Part shown: positions 44,832 through 56,066 of the stretch, one piece after another
Position numbering within the stretch: position 1 is the first letter of the stretch
Layout: the number at the start of each line of letters is the position of its first letter
DNA from: Ashinkailepas kermadecensis
Lineage: Eukaryota; Arthropoda; Thecostraca; Neolepadidae
DNA: 64,000 nt
Assembly: GCA_034440615.1 (NCBI GenBank)
Contig: JAOTOM010004141.1
Coordinates: forward strand, 26,001-90,000
Reading direction: 5' to 3'
The notes under the pieces: model-generated
Seen by the model: the letters and a program-made list of their open reading frames with translations, nothing else
The model's database searches: none
What the model was told of the DNA's origin: nothing
Translations under genes and position numbers: made by a program

Positions 44832-46885
44832 TTCTAAGCCGATCAAAGCTCAGCTCCTGCAGCACCTTCAGAAGCGTGATTCTCAGAGCGCGTCCATTTC
44901 AATTCACACATTTCTGTCCCAAGTGGGGCTGAGGCTAGATTTCCTAACGCCTCTTGAGAAAGACGAGATTGGAGCAACTGAGAACTGGATCTCGGTAGGC
45001 TCTCCCACCATTCTTGGCTTCCATTTCGGAGCCGCGGTCGGGGAGCCCGCGCAGCGAGATGTGCCACATCGCCCGAACAGTGGCGTCGCAACGGATTTTT
45101 ACCGGGTGGGGTCCAATCCACCAATACCAAGTCATAATCGGGGATCCTTGCACCTCCAAGGGTGGAGAATCTTGGAATAGGAGTGGGGAAATGAAAACCT
45201 AAAATTATCACTGACATTGCCTTGATTTCAACAAAGATTCTGGAAGAGAATAGGTACAACTTGTGTGCCCAATGCCACACTATACAGCACATCATTTTAG
45301 TAGTATTTTTATGTACCTACCCTTGAGCCCGTAGGCATAAAACTATAAATTATCATCCAGTCACAATTTGTATTGCACCTACATAAATCAATGTTTTCAT
45401 CTTAACTTTATGAGGACCTGCCATTGAATAAACATTTTTTGAACATGGACATGGTTGTTCATTACCAATTAGGTGAAGTTCTGAATATCAGTAGAAAATG
45501 CTTTGCCATTTTTGAAGAGTATTCATGTAAAATGTATGCAGTAATGGCTATGCTCAAGGCTGGCATTCACAAAAGATGGAGAGCTATTAGTTAAGTGCAT
45601 TAATATCTGTTAATAGCAGCTTACGAGAGACTGGGCGCTGTATAACCTATGCAGTTGATGCGCCCCTAAACCCCAATAACAGCTTACAAGAGAAATAACT
45701 GAATGTGCATATAAAATATACTAACGCCTCAGTCAGTGTCCTGCATGCATTTTCCGGGATCATGCTTGGATATCATGCTATGCTGCTTAATCATATGGTG
45801 TAAGGCATCAGTAATTTGATTGTTAAGAATGGCTTACCCCCGCCCCCCCTGCTGAGATCTCGCTGACCAATGACTAATTAGAAAGGCAAACAAATATTGT
45901 TCAAAAAGCTCGTATCGCTAACTACATTTTATGACAACAATAGGTTGACAGTTTGAAAACGGCGGATGCAGGAGTAAAGAAGCGGGAAATAATGCCACTC
46001 TTTGTATTACCATAGCTCTTGGAACTTGTCTCACATTTGAGTCCAATTACCGCTAATCGATTCGAAATTAATAGTGCTTTGAAGTGTGGGCTAATCAAGG
46101 TCAATTAAAAATCATAGGCGTAACAAGCGTACCCGAAATTGATGGAAACACCCATTAAAAAGGAGTTCTGTAATAACCTCAATTCTTCTCCATAAACAAG
46201 GAGTATTTTAGTCATATTATGCCGAACGTTGCACTACAAATTAAATATTAATGGCAGGGGATGCCAAGTGCACACAAATGGGATAGCCACTTTATCTGTT
46301 TTGTCTGAATTCGCCTCTGCCCGCAACCTCATGTGTATCAGTTAGTGCATATACATGTATAAAAATTCACGCATTAGGAAACCTCAAGTACGACCAGGCT
46401 TTCCTATTCCAATTATTATGAACTTCGCTTTACTTGAACATATCTAGTATAGATGTCTACCCTCAAAGCTTACCTTGATCTGCCTATGCCAAAATCATTA
46501 TATCTCATAGGAATTCCCCAAAAAATCAACAATGATGTATGCCTTTATTTGTCATGTTCCAGGGCATTCTTGTGATCCAGGGGAGGGGCCAAAAGGGCGA
46601 CCCCCGAACAGATTTATTTTTCCGATATTTTACACCTAAATATTGTCTTAAGCAAACCCGACGAGTGTTGCTGTTCAATTTTGATGTTTTCGGTTATTCG
46701 AATTCGAGTTTTTTCGAAATCGAGATGATTTGAGTTTTTGTTTTAATCCCCCGCCCCAAGCCAAGTTCCTGGACCTGCCCCTGACTGCTGCCTCCAGCGT
46801 CAATTGATCGCATGCTTCAGGAAGCACGCAAGCATGCATCATTAATCTCATGTTCTACAGGACTAGAACATCGAATCGAACATCA
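44832..46885. other. Spacer, no recognised gene
   Basis: Contains one mini-retroposon C copy (45633) and an isolated AGTGGCGTCGCAACGG terminus at 45079. Otherwise AT-rich and featureless. Confidence 0.4.
45633..45680 (+). mobile_element. Mini-retroposon C copy with target-like duplication
   Basis: GGGCGCTGTATAACC, spacer, GATGCGCCCCTAAACCCC then AATAAC. Flanked by AGCAGCTTACGAGAGA and ACAGCTTACAAGAGA, a near-identical target-like duplication. Shows that the ~50-base unit inserts on its own. Confidence 0.7.
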
Positions 46886-46886
46886 A

Positions 46887-46997
46887 GGGATGGTCTAGGG
46901 GTAAGATGCCGTCTCGCAATAGAAACATTGTGGGTTGAATCTCACCTCGCTACTCTTCGCCCGGACCAATCGGCGAGGAGATTGGCGACGCTATATG
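46887..46997 (+). mobile_element. SINE family B, 3'-truncated and eroded
   Basis: Head (GGATGGTCTAGGGGTAAGAT), B box region (GTGGGTTGAATCTCACC) and the CGGACCAATCGGCG body are present with small deletions. It stops at GACGCTATAT without the tail. Flanking GAACATC repeats may be the target duplication. Confidence 0.8.
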
Positions 46998-46999
46998 AA

Positions 47000-48390
47000 C
47001 ATCGAACTTAAAAATCAACGAACGCTATCGCAACCTGGTATCGGCGTTGTCGAGTTCTGAGCTCTCGTGTTGAAGACGCGTTGCATTTTGTGCGTTGTCA
47101 CGAAGACGAGTGGATCTCGCAGCTTCCTGGGAGTGGACTCCGATTGGCCGCCTCTGACGTGTGCGTTATCTGCCTGGCCTTGGACGTCAGTTACCATCAC
47201 CTCGGTGGCTTGCAGAGGCGTAGCCAAGGCAGTGGCGGATCCAGGGTCGGGGGAGGACAATTGCGGGCACGCCCCTCTCTCCCCCCCCCCCGAAAGAGGT
47301 GTGGCGCCCCTTCGTGACGCTCAGATGCCATTCCCTACCCATCCGCTCAACAAGCTGTTTAGCCAAAGGCGTCATACTGAACGATTCTGCGTCGCCTTCT
47401 GCCACGTGCGTCTGAACGATCGCGAGGTGCCGAAATTCAGAACGGTCAGTGGAGATTGGAGTCGGCGATCTCACCAGTACGAGACAGGACTTAGCCACGT
47501 TGAACTGCCGACGTTCAAATCAGTGAAGCGGCACAATAGCCGTCACTAGTATTGCTGAAGCAGACAAGTGGACGTTCGGCACTAAGAAGTTAATACGGTA
47601 TGGAATAGGGAAAATATTTTAAGTTTACATTACTTAGGCCGCGAACATAGCCGTTTAGCAGTTTGATACGTGAACAAAGGGAAGTCCTTCCTCTTAAACG
47701 TTCATGAAGGTGATTTAGCTTTTCTGATCTTGTGGTGCTACACTCGCGGTTCCTCCCAATGGTAGGTACCTCCTGAGGATGATGGAAGTGTGGTCACGCC
47801 ATCGGTATGTTTCTTTTTTACCAAATCGAATAGTTTGCTGGTTTATGGATAGGGGGTCGGAGAAACAAGATGCCGGAGTGAAACAAGGTGTGCTTTGCTG
47901 TGCTTATCGGCTCACAGTATTTTTACTGATTCGTTTCAAGTCATCGTTCTTCGGCGACATCTGAAAGTTTTCGCTAAAGTGCCTAAAAGGCCACGCAAGG
48001 TCATCGCTACAGCTTGTAACAATTGGAAGGTTGAATCCCCAAGGATATCAAGCGTAACTGAAGGTCAATGTCTGGAGTTGCGAAATTTGCGTGGAAAACG
48101 ACACCCATCAGGAACTTGCTTCTACCTCCTCCAGACGGAGGTTCGACTTCCTGAACTGATTTCCATGAAACTAATAACTGCTACGTTTCCACCGTATCCG
48201 ATTCCTAGCACCTGTGCAATCACAACCTTGCAAACGGATGTGGTGCTCATTTGTCAATATGATCTTTTGCCCGCACGTTTTCCTATCATATGGCCAAACT
48301 GTTTCGACTACACCAACGGTTTTGACGTCTTCGCCTCCACTCTACGAAAACTAACTTCAAATACACTGCTGAAGGCTGTTTTCTGTGTTT
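47000..48390. other. Spacer upstream of the GST gene
   Basis: Holds a CAGTGGCGGATCCAGGG terminus at 47230 followed by a C run. The 5' leader exon or promoter of the GST gene should lie in or above this stretch but is not identifiable. A plus-strand frame of 174 codons (47895-48419) merges into exon 1 out of frame and is not considered coding. Confidence 0.45.
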
Positions 48391-48393
48391 CAG

Positions 48394-48533
48394 ACCGACG
48401 ATGCCTGCCATCAAGCTGACCTACTTTGACGGCAAGGGCCGTGCCGAGCCCATCAGGTGGATCCTGGCCGCCGGCAAGGTCAAGTTCGACCAGGATCTGT
48501 TCACGTTCGAGCAGTGGCCGGCCAAGAAGCCGA
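48394..48533 (+). CDS. Sigma-class GST, exon 1 (coding from 48401)
   Basis: The acceptor TTCTGTGTTTCAG (CAG at 48391-48393) shows that an intron lies in the 5' leader. Seven bases later an ATG opens MPAIKLTYFDGKGRAEPIRW. This is the glutathione-binding N-terminus of a sigma-class glutathione S-transferase, with catalytic Tyr8 and Arg14. The exon ends AAGCCGA-GTGAGT with one base carried over. These cytosolic enzymes conjugate glutathione to lipid-peroxidation products and include prostaglandin D synthases. The four exons give a complete 202-residue protein, the usual size for the family. First of four coding exons. Confidence 0.95.
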
Positions 48534-48699
48534 GTGAGTTGAGGTCAACCGCCGACGACGCTTTTCAAGTCCGTCCAACGTTAATAATTATCAGTAGAGG
48601 GAGATGAGATAGGTTTTGGTGTGTTGTTTTCATGATGCTGCTGCGTCATGCATGCTTTCATGATGCAGCTTTACTGTAACTTATATGTACAGTTAAATT

Positions 48700-48935
48700 A
48701 GTACGCAAAGTGAAATTAATACGCAACGTTTCGTACGTAAAGTGGCATCTGTACGCCAGGTTACGCACGTACAGTCACTGGTACGCCAGGTTACGGACGT
48801 AAAGTCACACTGGTACGCCAGGTTACGGACGTGAAGTCACACTGGTACGCCAGGTTACGGACGTGAAGTCACACTGGTACGCCAGGTTACGGACGTAAAG
48901 TCACTGGTACGCCAGGTTACGGACGTAAAGTGATT
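48700..48935. repeat. ~30-bp minisatellite in GST intron 1
   Basis: About seven copies of GGTACGCCAGGTTACGGACG then TGAAGTCACACT, some lacking a few bases. Lies about 170 bases after the exon 1 donor. Confidence 0.88.
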
Positions 48936-49149
48936 TTTTACAGCACGTAAAGCTGAAATGCAACAAGTTGGAGGACGCCTCGAAGACGGCCATTAATGTC
49001 AAATAAAACCTCACGCAGCTCGGTGACGTGTGACTGCTTGCAATCGGTGCTTCTCAATGCGGATCATGCTAGCAGAGACGCAGTCAAGGGGGCGGGAGCG
49101 TCCCCCGGGCTCCCACTGACTCTTGACTCGGCCCTTTCTTTCTTTTTCT

Positions 49150-49469
49150 TTAAAAAAAAAAATCCGAGTTATTGCTGGGGTGGCTTTATGGACCAGGGTT
49201 CTATTGCTAAGCAGAGCTTGTTGCGTGAACCCTGGGCCCACCACCCGATCCATGAATTCCAATTCAACGGCATAATTTTGACCGAAAGTTTAACGTGCCG
49301 TCAATGCACCGACACGGCCGTCCCCGGCTTTATCGGGCCAGCTGCCAACTGACCCTCCCAGCCGGGGACTAAATGCGAGCGCGTGAAGCGACTCGAACCC
49401 TGTGTTGCCAAGACAGGGGAGGCCAGTGCAGGCCAGCGCTCTAACCAACTGAGCTACCAGTGCAGGCCC
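49150..49469 (-). mobile_element. SINE family A, complete with tRNA-like head
   Basis: In minus sense the head reads TGGTAGCTCAGTTGGTTAGA (A box) and later GGGTTCGAGTCG (B box), followed by a body with GGTGCATTGACGGCACG-type bases shared with the copies at 5585 and 24430. It lies in GST intron 1, antisense to the gene. This copy shows that the family is tRNA-derived. Confidence 0.9.
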
Positions 49470-49499
49470 TTCAACGTAATCGTCCACAGGATCGCCATG

Positions 49500-50988
49500 A
49501 CGCAGATAGAAATGCATTTCTTATGGCTGCTGAGGCTGTTGTCGGGCCCCTAAGAACGCTCACCCTACGAACGTTTACGGGCCCTTAGGAACTCCTACGG
49601 GCGCTAACGAACGCCTGCTTGCCTTTACAAAAGTCTGCGGGACGTTATAAAGGTCTTCGGGACCTTACGCATGTGCGGGACGTTACGAACGTCGTTGGGC
49701 CTTTACGAATATTTACGGGCCATTACAAATATTTGCGCTTCTCAGGAAAACATGCTGCGGGGGTATTGGGTGTAATGTTTAATGCGCGAATTTTTCCGGC
49801 AGGACTTCCGATAGTCACAATATGGCATTGGTGGGGGGGGGGGGTCGCTGCATCATTGGGCAGTCAAATACATTTTGGCAGTCTGAGCTACCAAAAGAAT
49901 ACAGAACAACGCCAGATTCTCGATTCTGATCCCGTTCCCCCGATTCTCGTTCACCGGCACCCGACGAAAACGTGTGTCATCCACTCTGCCTTTAGCCGCC
50001 GGCCTCGCGGGTGACAGCTGATAACGATTATGTGCACATGTGGCGCTGGATTCAATCAGTGTTAATTCGGTCGTAATTGAGAGGAATCGCGGACCTCCGA
50101 GCCCCGCTTCCGTCCCTTCGGTAATCGTCTGGGATTGCCACCTGTTCGTTGCCAGCCGTCCGGCTTCCGCCCGTCCTCCCTCCCAGTGCGGCGGGGTCAG
50201 CGGCCGGGAGCCGTCCCCCGGCATTCAGTGCATCTGGGAGCCATCGCGGTATTCAGTGCATCTGGGGGACGTCACGGTATTCAGCGCATCTCGGAACAGG
50301 CCTGCCGCTCCGTCGCACACGCGTCCCGTGCGTATGCTTCTCAAATCTGTTGACAGGGCAGGAAATCTGGTGAACACGCGCTCGGGCTGATGTCAAATTT
50401 CACCCTGGTGTTTTCGACCAATTTGCATAGCTACATAAAGTCTATTGGCCGATCTTTTCGTGGTGGTTTCACCTGGATATCGCTTGAGAGCTCTGAGCTA
50501 CATGAGGTCAATGGCAGGTTGTGTCTGAGTGGTGCCGTCTTTCGAAGTACCACCAAGATTTAGCTCCAATCGATAGTTATTTTCCCAGTATTCGATCCCA
50601 TGACCGCTGTGGTGTGTTTCAAGCATCACATGACCATCGTCACGTCACATGCATTGCGCTTGAATCTCTCGAACGACCGGCTTTTCAGACTCACCGATAG
50701 CCCGTGAATGCCGTGGGTCGGTGTGATGTGTATATGCCTGTATGGTGATCATTTATACCACGCTATGCTGTATTACACATGTATTACATTCCCGCCTGAC
50801 TAGCGCATGAATACCCGCTGTATAGCCATGGCAGTTGATAAGCGCCATGAACTCCAAACGGCGGAACTCTGAGCTTCGTTAGCTGTGCGTGTGCCAATGT
50901 CCTGAAGTTTCAAAATCTACGTGGGAAGCAATACCAGTGCCGTTTCCCATAGACAGGTCCTATGCTAAGTCTATCAGATACCTGCTTT
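49500..50988. other. GST intron 1 spacer
   Basis: Contains irregular TTACGGGC/CTTTACGAA repeats at 49550-49740, three copies of a 28-bp unit (ATTCAGTGCATCTGGGAGCC...) at 50222-50305 and a mini-retroposon C copy at 50812-50860. No exon recognised. Confidence 0.55.
50812..50860 (+). mobile_element. Mini-retroposon C copy, diverged
   Basis: Reads CCCGCTGTATAGCCATGGCA, GTTGATAAGCGCC, ATGAACTCCAAAC. The same fold as the other copies with several substitutions. Confidence 0.5.
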
Positions 50989-51000
50989 GGTCTGGTGCAA

Positions 51001-51159
51001 GGGGGACGAGTGGTCTAGGGGTAAGATGCTCGTCTCGCAATCGAAAGATTGCGGGTTCGAATCTCACCTGTCGCTACTCTTCGCCCGCGACCAATCTGCG
51101 TGAGAGATTGGCGACGCTATATGACTCAACGGTCGACGTGTCGTAATAACCAACCAACC
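51001..51159 (+). mobile_element. SINE family B, full length, in GST intron 1
   Basis: Complete head, body and tail. Perfect 12-bp target duplication GGTCTGGTGCAA at 50989-51000 and 51160-51171. Confidence 0.93.
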
Positions 51160-51479
51160 GGTCTGGTGCAAAGTTTTGACTTCCTGAATAAGTTTCAATG
51201 ACTCAGCATACTGCTGTAGTGACTCACTGTTTTCACCATACTCGACTCCTGTCAGCTGTGCCATCACAATCGCGCCAGCAGCTGCCTGTTCAGCTGTCCA
51301 AACCGTCTCTTGCCTACACTTTGTCTACCATGTGGCCCACATGTTCCGACAGGGGCTTAACGTGGGCAGTATGTGGACAGAGCTTTCGGCAGGGCCTGCT
51401 ACCCTCCACCCTACAATAGCTGGACTGCAGGACGCTGGGGTGTGCGTGTCGTGACGGAGAGCTGACTGAGTGACGGAGA

Positions 51480-52553
51480 CTGAGACTGAGAGCTGTGCCG
51501 TAACTGAGAGCTGTGCCGTGACTGAGAGCTGCGCCGTGACTGAGAGCTTTGTCGTGACTGGAGAGCTGTACCGTGACTGAGAGCTGCGCCGTGACTGAGA
51601 GCTGCGCCGTGACTGAGAGCTGCGTCGTGACTGAGAGCTGCGTCGTGACAGAGCTTTGTCGTGACTGGAGAGCTGTACCGTGACTGAGAGCTGTGTCGTG
51701 ACTGAGAGCTGTGTCGTGACTGAGAGCTGTACCGTGACTGAGAGCTGTGTCGTGACTGAGAGCTGTGTCGTGACTGAGAGCTGTGTCGTGACTGAGAGCT
51801 TTGTCGTGACTGGAGAGCTGTACCGTGACTGAGAGCTGTGTCGTGACTGAGAGCTGTGTCGTGACTGAGAGCTGTACCGTGACTGAGAGCTGTACCGTGA
51901 CTGAGAGCTGTGTCGTGACTGAGAGCTGTACCGTGACTGAGAGCTGTGTCGTGACTGAGAGCTGTGTCGTGACTGAGAGCTGTGTCGTGACTGAGAGCTG
52001 TGTCGTGACTGAGAGCTGTACCGTGACTGAGAGCTGTACCGTGACTGAGAGCTGTGTCGTGACTGAGAGCTGTACCGTGACAGAGCTGTACCGTGACTGA
52101 GAGACTGTGCCGTGACTGGAGCTGTACCGTGACTGGGAGCTGTGCCGTGACTGAGGGCTGGCCGTGACTGAGAGCTGTGTCGTGACTGAGAGCTGCGCCG
52201 TGACTGAGAGCTGCGTCGTGACTGAGAGCTTTGTCGTGACTGAGAGATGTGTCGTGACTGAGAGCTGTGCCGTGACTGAGAGCTGTACCGTGACTGAGAG
52301 CTGTGTCGTGACTGAGAGCTGTGCCGTGACTGAGAGCTGTACCGTGACTGAGAGATGTGTCGTGACTGAGAGCTGTACCGTGATTGGGAGCTGTACCGTG
52401 ACAGCTGCGCCGTGACTGAGAACTGTGTCGTGACTGAGAGCTGTGTCGTGACTGAGAGCTGTACCGTGACAGAGCTGTGCCGTGACTGAGAGCTGTGCCG
52501 TGACTGAGAGCTGTACCGTGACGGATAGCTGTGCCGTGACTGAGAGCTGTGTC
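51480..52553. repeat. 18-bp minisatellite running up to a GST acceptor
   Basis: About 60 copies of GTGACTGAGAGCTGTGTC with a few recurring variants (GTACC, GTGCC, GCGTC). The last unit ends nine bases before the AG of the GST exon 2 acceptor. The array therefore supplies all the sequence where a branch point and pyrimidine tract would normally be. Very long open frames across it are repeat artefacts. Confidence 0.95.
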
Positions 52554-52562
52554 GGCCGACAG

Positions 52563-52746
52563 GCACCCCGTACGGCAGCGTGCCCATCCTGACCGTGGAC
52601 GGCAAGCAGCTGTGCCAGACGGTGGCCATAGCGCGCTACAGCGGCGTCCTCGGCGGGCTGGTGGCCGCCGACGCCTTCAACAACGCCATCGGCGACGAGG
52701 TGGTCGACACCACCGCCGAGCTCGCCACCAAGTTCTTCGGCATCGC
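52563..52746 (+). CDS. Sigma-class GST, exon 2
   Basis: The acceptor GGCCGACAG has no pyrimidine tract. The exon reads TPYGSVPILTVDGKQLCQTV and AIARY before the linker and first helices of the C-terminal domain (AFNNAIGDEVVDTTAEL). The cis-Pro (residue 52) and the Q-T-V-A-I-x-R-Y version of the glutathione-contacting SNAIL-type motif (residues 63-70) are present. The donor GGCATCGC-GTAGGT carries two bases. Phases fit exons 1 and 3 exactly. Confidence 0.95.
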
Positions 52747-52749
52747 GTA

Positions 52750-53830
52750 GGTGGCTGGACAGTGTCGAAAGTTGAAGATGTGGGTGAAAAGCAACGCAGG
52801 ACAATTATTTACATTTTAAGTCATATGCTTGTTGGTGAAATCTTCATCGTCAGGTAGTTTGACATCTTCCGAAGGTCTGTATCAGTCCGCCCAAAGGATA
52901 GGTACCGGATAATGAGACACAGCTGACATGAATGCCATTCAAATGCCGCTTACAGATTTTGAAATGATAGTGGGCTGTACGTGAATGCTGAACTAGAATC
53001 ATTTTACACAGTTGCATTCAAGATGCATTATGTTCCATCCGATATCTTGGTTGTATTTTTAATATCAGAAGTAGTTGTTTTTTACACCTGACTGTCGAGT
53101 GAAAATGAATTTGGACACATTGCAGGTTGGAACCGTGGACCCTGCAGCATCGGTGTCTTGTAAATCTTGACAACGATGCGATCGTGCGAACCAACTTAAC
53201 CATTTCACCTCGGCGCACTTTCAGTTGTGCGGATTCTTAGGATTGCTGAACTTCGTCGAAACGCCCGTCGAGTGATTTTGCGACAATCGCAACGGTTGAT
53301 TTGCTTGAAACAATTTCCACTTTGTTGTGCAGAATTCATTGTTTTGTAAGTCACAAATATTCGTACCACTCAAGTCTTAACTTCTCTATTGGAAATGTAG
53401 GCGGGAGTGATTATGAACGAAGGCGAGGCCCGGGCGGGTGTGCTCCCGTGTACAGCCGACAAAGTTCATCCAAGCGGTCCGGCTCGACCGTCACGGTTAT
53501 GCATCCTGACGGTTTTCCGTACCGGTCTTTCAAGCCCTGATTCTGTCATTCAGAGTCATACCTGGTCTCCTCATATTCACTTCCAATAGCTTTCACCGCA
53601 ATACTGTTCTTGAAGCACCTGCATATTTTTTCAAATGAAAATAATCACAAATTCTGTTCTGTTTTGAGCCTGTGTCTGTCCATATATATTGCCTATTACG
53701 TCGCACAACATATGTTGATTGTGCTTATTTAGCTGCATAAATGTTGCACACATGCAGACAGTGTTTTCATTATGTAGTATATGAACTAAAGTAATGTTAA
53801 TTGTATGTGTCTTACGTGTCTATTTATTTA
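52750..53830. other. GST intron 2, nothing further recognised
   Basis: Intronic DNA without recognised exons or repeats until the SINE at 53834. Confidence 0.5.
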
Positions 53831-53833
53831 TTT

Positions 53834-54001
53834 GGGGACGAGTGGTCTAGGGGGAAGATGCTCGTCTCACAATCGAAAGGTTGTGTGTTCGAGTCTCACC
53901 TGTCGCTACTGTTCGCCCGCGACCCAATCGGCGTGAGAGATTGGCGACAACTACATGACTCGAGGGTCGACGTGTCATAAAACCAATAACCAACCAACGT
54001 A
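53834..54001 (+). mobile_element. SINE family B, full length, in GST intron 2
   Basis: Complete copy flanked by the 15-bp target duplication TCTATTTATTTATTT at 53819-53833 and 54002-54016. Ends only about 55 bases before GST exon 3. Confidence 0.92.
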
Positions 54002-54055
54002 TCTATTTATTTATTTACGTACGTACGTACGTATTTACCAGCATGTCTGCTCCAG

Positions 54056-54176
54056 GTTCGAGAAAGACGCGGAGAAGAAGGCTGCCGATGAAAAGTCGTT
54101 CTATGAAGAGTATCTTCCCAAGGTGCTCGGTGTCTTTGAGTCGAGAATCAAGACCAAGTTCCTGTTGGAAGACAAG
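54056..54176 (+). CDS. Sigma-class GST, exon 3
   Basis: Acceptor TGTCTGCTCCAG, one base completing the junction Ala, then FEKDAEKKAADEKSFYEEYL and PKVLGVFESRIKTKFLLEDK, ending in phase 0 at a strong donor (AAG-GTATGT). This is the central helical part of the C-terminal domain, which forms the hydrophobic substrate pocket. Confidence 0.95.
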
Positions 54177-54699
54177 GTATGTCATACTAAGTATGACGCG
54201 TGCCATTTATCTCCCTGGATGAAGGTTGGGCAATTGTAAGGTGGCGTATTGCTTGGGAGTTTTGTGCAAGGCTATTGGTTTACACTAAATGTTTATTCAT
54301 TATTAGCATGAGATGCTACTTCCTGTAGGTGCAGGTCTCCATTGTTGGAATCTATCGCGTATCGTCTGTATCCATTGTTAATATCTATAAAGTGATATGT
54401 GCTTCCTGTGATTTTCAGCCGTCTTCAGTGCAAGACCGTGCATCTGACCATCTGTATGCTTCCTGGCGCTAATCGAATCCCGTCCTGTATCGTTTAATAA
54501 CGCCTTTTAACACTTATATATCGAAATCCGTTCCATCTCGATACGCATGCCTGCTACATGCACCAATGCAGTCGACGCGTCCTGAATGTGCATGCCCATT
54601 GCCAGTTGGTGTCCACGTGCATTCAGTTGCCATTTAAAGATGCTGGGTGTTACTTTCTGTCCTGCGAAATTAACTGAATGTCTGAACCTGCCTGCAGTC

Positions 54700-55095
54700 T
54701 TCGCTCAATAGGCCCTCGTCTACCACTTTGTAGCTGTTGCAGACCACCAGATAGGTCATCGCTCACCATTCTGTAACTCTTGCAGGGGACGAGTGGTCTA
54801 GGGGTAATATGCTCGTCTCACAATCGAAAGGTTGTGGGTTCGAGTCTCACCTGTCGCTACTCTTCGCCCGCGACCAATTGGCGTGAGATTGGCGACGCTA
54901 CTGACTCAACGGTCGACGTGTCGTAAAACCAATAACCAACCAACTGTAGCTGTTGCAGACCACCAGATAGGTCATCGCTCACCACTCTAGCTGTTGCAGA
55001 CCACCAGATAGGTCATGCTGACCACTGTAGCTGTTGCAGGCTACCAGATAGGTCATCGCTCACCATTCTGTAACTCTTGCAGGCCACCTGGCAGG
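54700..55095. repeat. ~40-bp array made of copies of a 3' splice junction
   Basis: Four to five units with CTGTAGCTGTTGCAG then ACCACCAGATAGGTCATC. The last unit is the real junction, CTGTAACTCTTGCAG then GCCACCTGGCAGGACATC, where the second half is the start of GST exon 4. Each upstream unit therefore holds an intron end plus a diverged copy of the exon start. A SINE interrupts the array at 54785. Confidence 0.88.
54785..54943 (+). mobile_element. SINE family B inserted at a decoy acceptor
   Basis: Full-length copy. The preceding bases CTGTAACTCTTGCA and following CTGTAGCTGTTGCA are either a diverged target duplication or neighbouring array units. The CAG made with the first SINE base is identical for 15 bases to the true exon 4 acceptor. 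Confidence 0.9.
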
Positions 55096-55253
55096 ACATC
55101 TTCCTCGGCCACTTTCTGACCCGTCTGCAAGAGGCGCGGAAGGACGTTCTGAAGCCATTCCCCAAGCTGGAGAAGGTGACGAAGAACGTGATGGAGCTGG
55201 GGGGTCTGAAGGCCTACCTGGCCACACCGCCCAAGTATGCGCTGCCGATCTAA
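55083..55253 (+). CDS. Sigma-class GST, exon 4 and stop
   Basis: The acceptor ACTCTTGCAG is followed in phase 0 by ATWQDIFLGHFLTRLQEARK, then FPKLEKVTKNVMELGGLKAY and LATPPKYALPI with TAA at 55251-55253. It holds the conserved C-terminal helices, including the pattern in which a Trp-x-Asp (TWQD) caps the hydrophobic core and a late LKAYLA helix closes the fold. Exons 1-4 sum to 609 coding bases, 202 residues. Confidence 0.95.
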   Translation, partial: ATWQDIFLGHFLTRLQEARKDVLKPFPKLEKVTKNVMELGGLKAYLATPPKYALPI

Positions 55254-55934
55254 TCGGCGTCGCGATCATTCTCGCCATGATTCCGAAGCCAAGTCGGAAC
55301 GTCGCCGCAATCCTGCCGAAGCGGCAATAGAGTCGTGCGGAAACTACACCGGGACCGCGTCGTGGGTTTTGCACATGAATGTCAAGCTATAGTGTCCCGT
55401 GTCCCGATTGTTATTTGCACAGTTTCCGAGCCGTTAGCACAATCGTTCGCGCCGTTTCCGATGCGAGCGTCGGCCACGGAAAGATGACTTCGTTCGGTAT
55501 CTTCTCAGGAGAGTACCTACCGGTCACTTGGCCGCGTCACCGTCGTGTGACACGCGCATCTTCAATAGCTTTTTTAATTTTGGTCTTGTGCGAGCATCTC
55601 TTCTTTCCAGAATGTTGTTCTTGTGTTTGTAGCCGTCATTTGTTTTAATTGAGTTAGTGGTAGCGTAGTGATACGCGACTTTTCACTCGGGTGGACTGTT
55701 TATTTGCTCGAAGTTCAAATTATTTTTCGGTACGTTTTGACAATGTATCTCTGAAGGTAAGTGAGCTATTCCTCCAATACATCGATTGGTTTTAACGCAT
55801 TCGTGGTGCTCTCGGAACATTTACCAATTTTCACATCAGGTTTGTCCGTTTTGGTTTTTGTTCTCGATGTTTTATCACACGGGGTAATGGTTTGCAATGT
55901 CTCATGCCAATCGTCACATTTTCGCGAGAATAAA
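55254..55934 (+). terminator. GST 3' untranslated region and poly(A) signal
   Basis: The first AATAAA after the stop is at 55929-55934, giving a 3' UTR of roughly 700 bases. No other gene signal intervenes. Confidence 0.65.
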
Positions 55935-56066
55935 CTGAGAAACGCTTGATTTGAACCTTCAATCGTCTTCTTACGTGCGTTTGGGGTATCATCACCGAGA
56001 CACTAAGGAAGGCAGTGATGGGTAATAATATTTTCTAGGGTGCCAGTTATCAGTGACAGCGGGACA

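Noticed and set aside
47895..48419. 174-codon plus frame running into GST exon 1
   Set aside because: It is out of frame with the GST coding sequence, and an acceptor just before the GST start shows that this stretch is intron or upstream DNA.
51314..52804. 496-codon minus-strand open frame, and others, across the 18-bp array
   Set aside because: The unit length is a multiple of three, so all frames without a stop in one unit stay open. The translation is only a repeated SVTxQL pattern.
16515..54943. tRNA-like sequences with A and B boxes as functional tRNA genes
   Set aside because: The anticodon stem does not fold properly, and each copy continues into the same SINE body and tail with target duplications.
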